From an uncultured Pontibacter sp. (GTDB lineage Bacteria; Bacteroidota; Bacteroidia; Cytophagales; Hymenobacteraceae), in contig NZ_CANMNI010000003.1 in assembly GCF_947499215.1 (NCBI RefSeq), forward strand, positions 372,001-436,000: a DNA stretch of 64,000 nt. Direction: 5' to 3'. How positions within the stretch are numbered: the first letter of the stretch is position 1; each line of letters starts with the position of its first letter. The notes beneath the pieces are model-generated. The model saw nothing but the letters and a program-made list of their open reading frames with translations. It was not told the DNA's origin and did no database searches. Below are positions 59,274-64,000 of the stretch, piece by piece. A program made the translations under genes and the position numbers.

Positions 59274-61742
59274 TTACGGATTCGCTCTTCCCAAACTCAC
59301 ATCAAAAGTCACCATTCCACGGCCGGGCTTGCCGGCGTCGGATATACCTTCCATGATCGCACGGTAAGTCGTGTTGCGGTCGGCGGCGTAAAAGGTCACG
59401 GTTGCCTTACCTTGGGAATCGGTTTGCACGCTTGGGTTCCAGTAGAGCGTCGTGCGCAGGTCGGGTTCGCGGCTGGCCGGTGTCTTGCCGTCGTACTGCG
59501 GACTGTAGAACTCTCGCACTTTGCTGTAGCCATCTGCACGGTGGATGATGATGTACTTGCCCGGCTGCACTTCCTGCATCGGCTCCCCACCCTGACGTGT
59601 ATACAGGGCGATCACACCACCCGAGGCACGACCTCCGTACAGGCCAGCCGACGCCGGACTTTTCAGGATTTCGATGCGGCTTATGTCGAACTGGTTAAGC
59701 TGTGAGGTGATGCTTTCATCAACGGGCATCCCGTCGAGCAGGTAGAGCGGCGGATTCTGGCTTCCGCGTATACGCGCCCTGAAATCATTCTGTCCGGCAC
59801 GGTAGATTTGTAAACCAGCCACCCGCCCTTGCAGTGACTCAATTATGTTGCCCGACGGTGAAACAGGCAGTTCTTTTACATTCAGCACAACATCCGCTTC
59901 CCGGTGCAGTTTGAATGGCTGCACCATCTCCGCTTCCCCTTGAATCTTCACATCCTTCAGCAGGATGCCCCTCAAGGTGAGCTCGCTGTTCATTTCGTCG
60001 GCGGCAGCCATTTCCACTTTACCGGCAGTGATCAGCTCTGAACTGGCGCTTGCCAAGAGCTCTCCTATTTGTGGGGCAGGTATAATAGGCAGCTTCGGTA
60101 GATAGGAGTCTTCGTCTAGGTTTACCTGCAAGTGCTTGCGTCGGCCTCTCGCATCCGTACCCTGCACCACCATGTCCACGGGACCAGTAAAATCAAATCC
60201 CTCAAAAGCAAAGCGGCCTTCTTTGTCTGTTTCTGTTGTGATAAAAGCCAGATGCTGTCCTTTCAGGTATAGCAGCGCCTCACCGCCTTTTACAGGTTTC
60301 CCTCTATCGGTCTGGAGTGTTCCACGAATAGCAAGGTCTGTCTCTAGGCTATACTTTAGCTCCGGGAATTCGCCTTTGGCGATTTGCTGCCAGCCGAAGC
60401 GGCGCCAGCCCTGCGTCATGAGCAGGTAGGAGAGGGCCTCTTTGCGAGCTGTGTCATTACCTTCAAAATAATAACCGGGGTTCTGTACATGGCCGCGAAG
60501 ATCGGAAGTCAGCAGCAGGTAGGTGTTAATGTTAAGTCCCTGCAAGTCCGGTGTAACAAGTTCGTCGTCGGTAACGGCTAGCGAAAAGTCCGTAGATACT
60601 GGTTTACCCTGCTTGTCCCGCGCCAGCACCTGCATGGTCACACGCTCCCTGCCCGAATAGGTTTTCTTATCTGTAGTCAGGGTGATGTCCAGATTGTCTT
60701 GGTTGTCAATAAAGACGAGCCGCTCAGCTAAGGGCTCACCATTGGCCTTGGCCAAATTGAAGCGCACTATACCTGTCGCGAAATCCGCTTTGGCAATTTG
60801 CTTACTGAAAGACTGTCCCGGCTGCAGGTTGAGCTGTTCGGCGTACTGCACTTCATCGCGGCTGATGCCGGTGAGAAGCAGCGGCTGTCTACCAGCAACA
60901 TTGCCTGCCACAGTCACTTGCAGCTGGTCGGGGTTGGCTGTTTCGTTGATTTGGAGCACATAGCCACTGGCCTGCGCCTCAGGTAAAGAAAATTCTGCCG
61001 TACGGCCGTCCGCAAAGTTCACCCGAGCCGTATAGCGTTGGCCCTGTTGCGGCTGCAACACAAACGCTCCCATGCCTAAGTGCGTGTCTTTAAAGTCAAG
61101 AACTTTTTGGTTTTGTGCGTCATAGACAGCACCAGTCACTGCTATACCTGTTCCATCAGGGTTAGTGGCTTTGAAGGCCACGCGGCTTTGCAGGCCTTGC
61201 ACCAGATCACCGCCCTCGGGAAAGAACTGCAGATCGATCTTTTGAGCGGTTTTTTCTGTTTTTTCTTCGGTTTTGGTTTGCGCGCCTATAATGTTGATTT
61301 CTTTGCGGAAGAAGCTCTCTTCGCCGAAATTGCGCATCCACTGGGTATAGGCGGTCAGGGTGTAAGTACCTTCGGACAAGTTAGACGGCAGGATGATATC
61401 GCCGTTTGCTTTGCCGTTTTCCGCCTTTAGCGTCAGGCGCTGCACCGCTTCGTTGTTTGCATCGAGCAGGTCCACGTACAACACGCCGCTTTTAGCTGTT
61501 GGCTGCAATGTGGCGGCGTCCACAACATAGCCTTTCAACCAGATCTGCTGACCCGGCGTGTAACGCGGCTTGTCCAAGTGCAGGTATACCTTCTCAGGTG
61601 CATATTGGGTGTTCCAGCTCGCTAGGTGCGCCTGTAGTGTATTAAGCAGGTCCGGCTTTTGACTGACAAACGCCAGCGATACGAAAGCTAGTAGCAAGAC
61701 CGGCAAAATGTATCTCCAACGCTCTAATTTATTACGATTCAT
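59274..61742 (-). CDS. MG2-domain / TonB-plug-domain envelope protein without barrel
   Basis: From the ATG at 61740-61742 the protein has 822 residues; a 19-residue extension to 61799 looks non-coding. It has an N-terminal membrane or signal segment (YILPVLLLAFVSLAFVS), an alpha2-macroglobulin MG2-like domain (APEKVYLHLDKPRYTPGQQIWLKGYVVD, about 50-150), several beta-domains, and a plug-like domain (IIESLQGRVAGLQIYRAG, IRGSQNPPLYLLDGMPVDE, ISRIEILKSPASAGLYGGRASGGVIALYT, about 640-740). No transmembrane barrel follows. Such proteins are common but uncharacterised in Bacteroidota, probably periplasmic or outer-membrane associated. Confidence 0.8.
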   Translation of the reverse strand: MNRNKLERWRYILPVLLLAFVSLAFVSQKPDLLNTLQAHLASWNTQYAPEKVYLHLDKPRYTPGQQIWLKGYVVDAATLQPTAKSGVLYVDLLDANNEAVQRLTLKAENGKANGDIILPSNLSEGTYTLTAYTQWMRNFGEESFFRKEINIIGAQTKTEEKTEKTAQKIDLQFFPEGGDLVQGLQSRVAFKATNPDGTGIAVTGAVYDAQNQKVLDFKDTHLGMGAFVLQPQQGQRYTARVNFADGRTAEFSLPEAQASGYVLQINETANPDQLQVTVAGNVAGRQPLLLTGISRDEVQYAEQLNLQPGQSFSKQIAKADFATGIVRFNLAKANGEPLAERLVFIDNQDNLDITLTTDKKTYSGRERVTMQVLARDKQGKPVSTDFSLAVTDDELVTPDLQGLNINTYLLLTSDLRGHVQNPGYYFEGNDTARKEALSYLLMTQGWRRFGWQQIAKGEFPELKYSLETDLAIRGTLQTDRGKPVKGGEALLYLKGQHLAFITTETDKEGRFAFEGFDFTGPVDMVVQGTDARGRRKHLQVNLDEDSYLPKLPIIPAPQIGELLASASSELITAGKVEMAAADEMNSELTLRGILLKDVKIQGEAEMVQPFKLHREADVVLNVKELPVSPSGNIIESLQGRVAGLQIYRAGQNDFRARIRGSQNPPLYLLDGMPVDESITSQLNQFDISRIEILKSPASAGLYGGRASGGVIALYTRQGGEPMQEVQPGKYIIIHRADGYSKVREFYSPQYDGKTPASREPDLRTTLYWNPSVQTDSQGKATVTFYAADRNTTYRAIMEGISDAGKPGRGMVTFDVSLGRANP

Positions 61743-61861
61743 ATTTCCTCCATTTCTAATCATCTCTTCTAAATCAACAAAGAATGGTACAACAATCATT
61801 CCTTAAAGTGCTAGTGCAATGCTTTATGCACAAAGCCTGAAAATTATGCTGAGTTGGCCCC

Positions 61862-63007
61862 CTAGAGCAGTAAGGAGTCGATGCGGTTGGCCTGAACCAT
61901 ATTTTCGCAGGCTGACCAACTGAAGATGGTAAAACGCCCATCTTGGGAGGCAACGAGTGCAATGGCATCCCGTTGGTCGTGCACGAACTGGGCGGCTGAT
62001 AAATGCCTTGTGCCCCCACTGAGTACCGGCTGGTCGATCATGGCCTCGCCTCCGATCACGGGTTCTGTCAGGATGAGCTTGTCGACCGGCCTGCTGCCCA
62101 ATTTGCGCGTTATCTTCGCACCGAAACCGTACAGCTCATACCTGTCACTGATAATGGTAGCACCGTCAACAGCTGTAAGTCCGGCCATGTGATTGATAGC
62201 TCTCCCCAGTTCATCCTGCCAGTTGGTATCTTTTTCGTCCTTTTCTTTTTCCAGCTTCATTAAGTCGGCAAGTTCGGAATAAGCCGGGTCAACCGCGTAC
62301 CGCATGGGGTGGCGTATCGATGTACGCCAAGCTTCTGTACCGGCAGGCACCACCAGCAAAATGCCTCCCTTTTTGTGAGCGCGCATCGATACTGCCAGCT
62401 GTACCAGCACGTTCAGCGACTTGTTCCAAGCGCTAAGTGAGCTGAAACCGAGCGCCGAGTAGAGCACATCGGGACAATTGGGCAGATGGGCGCTTTGCTC
62501 GTGCACAATTTTCACTTGATCGCCCATCAGCACGGCCACATTAACAAACTTGCCGAAGCCGTCCTGTCGGCGGTGCTTGATCACGAGCAAACCGGGCTCT
62601 GACACATCGAGCACAAAGCAAAAATTGGGTATACTGCGCGTGGTGCCCCAGATGTGCAGGAAGTCCCCTTCGTACCACACGCCTAAGTGGATGCCCGGCC
62701 GCTCCACACCCGGCCCGATCTTGGTAAGCACGGCAGGGGACAGGGTCAGGTGATGCTCAAAGAGAAGCGGTTGCTCAGCCTGTTCTGGCGGCAGGAAGGC
62801 GAGGGATATTTTAGGTGATTGCCCTTCTTCGCGCCGTAGGCTGGCCCAGAACGCGGCATCGATGATCGCTTCTATGATACGGGCGCTGGGCACGGTAGCG
62901 AGGTTGTCGCCGCCCTGATTCTTTGCCGCTTCTATCTGTTCTGAAAAATGGTTCTCTGCTAGCTGAGCCACTTCACGCGCGGCTTGGTATGTTGATTTGC
63001 CAATCAT
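61862..63007 (-). CDS. Predicted DisA-like diadenylate cyclase with DACNV-type sensor domain
   Basis: The 381-residue cytoplasmic protein has an N-terminal region (1-180) that I match to the DACNV-type probable sensor found before some DisA-like domains. The C-terminal half has diadenylate cyclase marks: GGILLVVPAGTEAWR (213-227), LTAVDGATIISDRYELYGFGAKI with DGA at 281-283, and GGTRHLSAAQF at 331-341, where classical enzymes have GTRHRAA. The second Arg of the RHR motif is Leu here. It would make c-di-AMP or a related nucleotide, or be an inactive variant. It stands alone. Confidence 0.75.
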   Translation of the reverse strand: MIGKSTYQAAREVAQLAENHFSEQIEAAKNQGGDNLATVPSARIIEAIIDAAFWASLRREEGQSPKISLAFLPPEQAEQPLLFEHHLTLSPAVLTKIGPGVERPGIHLGVWYEGDFLHIWGTTRSIPNFCFVLDVSEPGLLVIKHRRQDGFGKFVNVAVLMGDQVKIVHEQSAHLPNCPDVLYSALGFSSLSAWNKSLNVLVQLAVSMRAHKKGGILLVVPAGTEAWRTSIRHPMRYAVDPAYSELADLMKLEKEKDEKDTNWQDELGRAINHMAGLTAVDGATIISDRYELYGFGAKITRKLGSRPVDKLILTEPVIGGEAMIDQPVLSGGTRHLSAAQFVHDQRDAIALVASQDGRFTIFSWSACENMVQANRIDSLLL

Positions 63008-63158
63008 ATCTGTTTTTTACTTCCCTATTTTGTTATAGGAGTCTCTTGGCATAGGTGATGCTAGAGACCTATAATTTTATACGGTGCTTTGCACAAAAGT
63101 CAACGGGAGTCTGGAAAACAGCTTCCATGGCAGGCGCTGCAGGTATAGGCCTAAAAAC

Positions 63159-63195
63159 AGTACAGCCGCTGCGGATGACCCACAGCGGCTGTACT
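63159..63195. terminator. Terminator after M28 peptidase gene
   Basis: Perfect 13-bp arms (63159-63171 and 63183-63195) are followed on the minus strand by a T-run (complement of ctaaaaac). It ends the peptidase transcript before the cyclase gene upstream region. Confidence 0.85.
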
Positions 63196-63229
63196 TTAAA
63201 TATTGGGGAAAGCCCTTTGTTTAATCGGT

Positions 63230-64000
63230 TTAGTCCAAACCGCCCTTACGGGTAGAAGGTCTGGCCTGTGGCCATGTCGTTTGCTCGCCTGTGCGCGGGT
63301 TAACCGGCATGACACTGCGCTCACGCGATACCAGTTCAGGTTCCTCACTGGCCATATATGCCAAGATTGCCGTCAAAATCACGTTGCTGCGAACATCATC
63401 AAATACAACTTTGTCATACGTGTCGCGGTTGGTGTGCCATGTGTAATTGCCGTATGACCAGCTCAGGGAGCTCAGCATAAAGGCTGGCACGTCGTGCGGA
63501 ATGAAAGAGGCGTGGTCGGAACCGCCGCCGCCTGGGAAACCCGGGAAGGTTGTCTGGATGTCTTTGGTGATATCACGCGGAACAGCGCTCAACCAGCGAC
63601 CCATATAGTCATAAGAGTTCAGGAAACCCTGACCGGAGATGTTCGCCACACGGCCGGTACCATTGTCTTGATTGAAAACAGCCTGTGTCTTCTTCACGAT
63701 TTCTGGATGATCTTCCACAAAGGCGCGTGAACCGTTCAAGCCCTGCTCTTCGCTACCCCAGTGACCTACCAAGATGGTACGCTTCGGATTTGGGTATACC
63801 TGCTTGAGGATGCGCATTACTTCCATCATCAGGATCGTGCCGGTACCGTTATCGGTAGCACCTGTGCCGCCATCCCATGAGTCGAAGTGAGCCGACAGGA
63901 TCACGTACTCGTCCGGCTTCTCAGAGCCTTTGATCTCAGCGATGGTGTTGAAAGTCGGAACAGGCTTCTTGGCGTGCTTCGACTCGGCCACCACTTTAAT
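63230..64000 (-). CDS. M28-family zinc peptidase, partial at window edge
   Basis: The frame stays open to the right edge, so only the C-terminal 256 or so codons are present. M28 metal-binding pattern parts are visible: YVILSAHFDSWDGGTGATDNGTGT (His, Asp), HWGSEEQGLNGSRAFVE (Glu pair), GGGGSDHASFIPHDVPAFML (Asp/His region) and WHTNRDTYDKV (His). Members are co-catalytic aminopeptidases or carboxypeptidases, mostly secreted in Bacteroidota. The signal peptide lies outside the window. Confidence 0.9.
   Translation of the reverse strand: MKVVAESKHAKKPVPTFNTIAEIKGSEKPDEYVILSAHFDSWDGGTGATDNGTGTILMMEVMRILKQVYPNPKRTILVGHWGSEEQGLNGSRAFVEDHPEIVKKTQAVFNQDNGTGRVANISGQGFLNSYDYMGRWLSAVPRDITKDIQTTFPGFPGGGGSDHASFIPHDVPAFMLSSLSWSYGNYTWHTNRDTYDKVVFDDVRSNVILTAILAYMASEEPELVSRERSVMPVNPRTGEQTTWPQARPSTRKGGLD

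Noticed and set aside
63055-63255. 66-codon plus-strand frame between cyclase and peptidase
   Set aside because: It runs through the terminator hairpin and into the peptidase gene; no coding signature.
1-64000. CRISPR arrays, tRNA and rRNA genes
   Set aside because: No regularly spaced direct repeats, and no cloverleaf or rRNA-like segments were seen in the intergenic regions.

Overview
The window looks like chromosomal DNA of a Bacteroidota bacterium, most likely a Cytophagales/Hymenobacteraceae (Pontibacter-like) member. The grounds are a complete SusC/SusD-type glycan locus, SusE/F and lipoprotein hydrolases, a type IX secretion (T9SS) C-terminal domain, FecR/ECF regulation of an STN-SusC, outer-membrane beta-barrel receptors with CarboxypepD_reg domains, and promoters of the TTTG-N19-TAnnTTTG type. 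The genus is inferred from overall resemblance and was not tested. I found no tRNA, rRNA, CRISPR array or transposase.

Layout. (1) 1-2167 is an AT-rich island of four same-strand genes: a GNAT acetyltransferase cut by the window edge and three unknowns. They are separated by 58-70 bp sites whose ends obey the pairing rule of integron gene cassettes. No integrase is visible. (2) 2176-6033 holds housekeeping genes: mgsA, a DUF1206 membrane protein with an apparent N-terminal frameshift, threonine synthase, a LysR regulator and a small unknown. (3) 6153-22374 (minus strand) is an alpha-glucan utilisation locus, in order of transcription ECF sigma, FecR anti-sigma, STN-SusC, SusD, SusE/F, GH31, GH13, aldose 1-epimerase and an (alpha/alpha)6 glycosidase. 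A divergent GH13 with a T9SS tail follows at 22668-25487. Sensing is probably trans-envelope: ligand in SusC, STN domain, FecR, then the sigma factor. Stem-loops or palindromic repeats separate susD, susE/F and most of the hydrolase genes. (4) 25587-41543 is mixed: M48 and tricorn-type proteases, an intradiol-dioxygenase-like lipoprotein, small DUF proteins, bestrophin, an MpaB-like oxygenase, a flavin monooxygenase with DinB, a purine permease, an outer-membrane receptor with a sigma54-like upstream region, and a Mut7-C RNase. (5) 41572-53927 has a CAT-like acetyltransferase, then a membrane OB-fold protein, a flotillin, a zinc-ribbon DUF2321 gene on an AT-rich segment, and a 1654-residue DUF3686/AAA ATPase. 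A WalJ-like MBL protein and HflK/HflC follow. (6) 54176-64000 has envelope unknowns, a GerW/YtfJ-like protein, a redox cluster (LLM oxidoreductase, FrnE-type DsbA, nitroreductase) divergent from an HxlR regulator, an MG2/TonB-plug protein, a DisA-like diadenylate cyclase and a partial M28 peptidase.

The points most worth a second look are the cassette-like array at the left end, the flotillin/giant-ATPase cluster with its inserted DUF2321 segment, and a GGTATA/TATACC hexamer that recurs about 125 times by my eye count. That hexamer occurs in all reading frames and is essentially absent from the AT-rich islands. All functional calls are from sequence reading without database searches.
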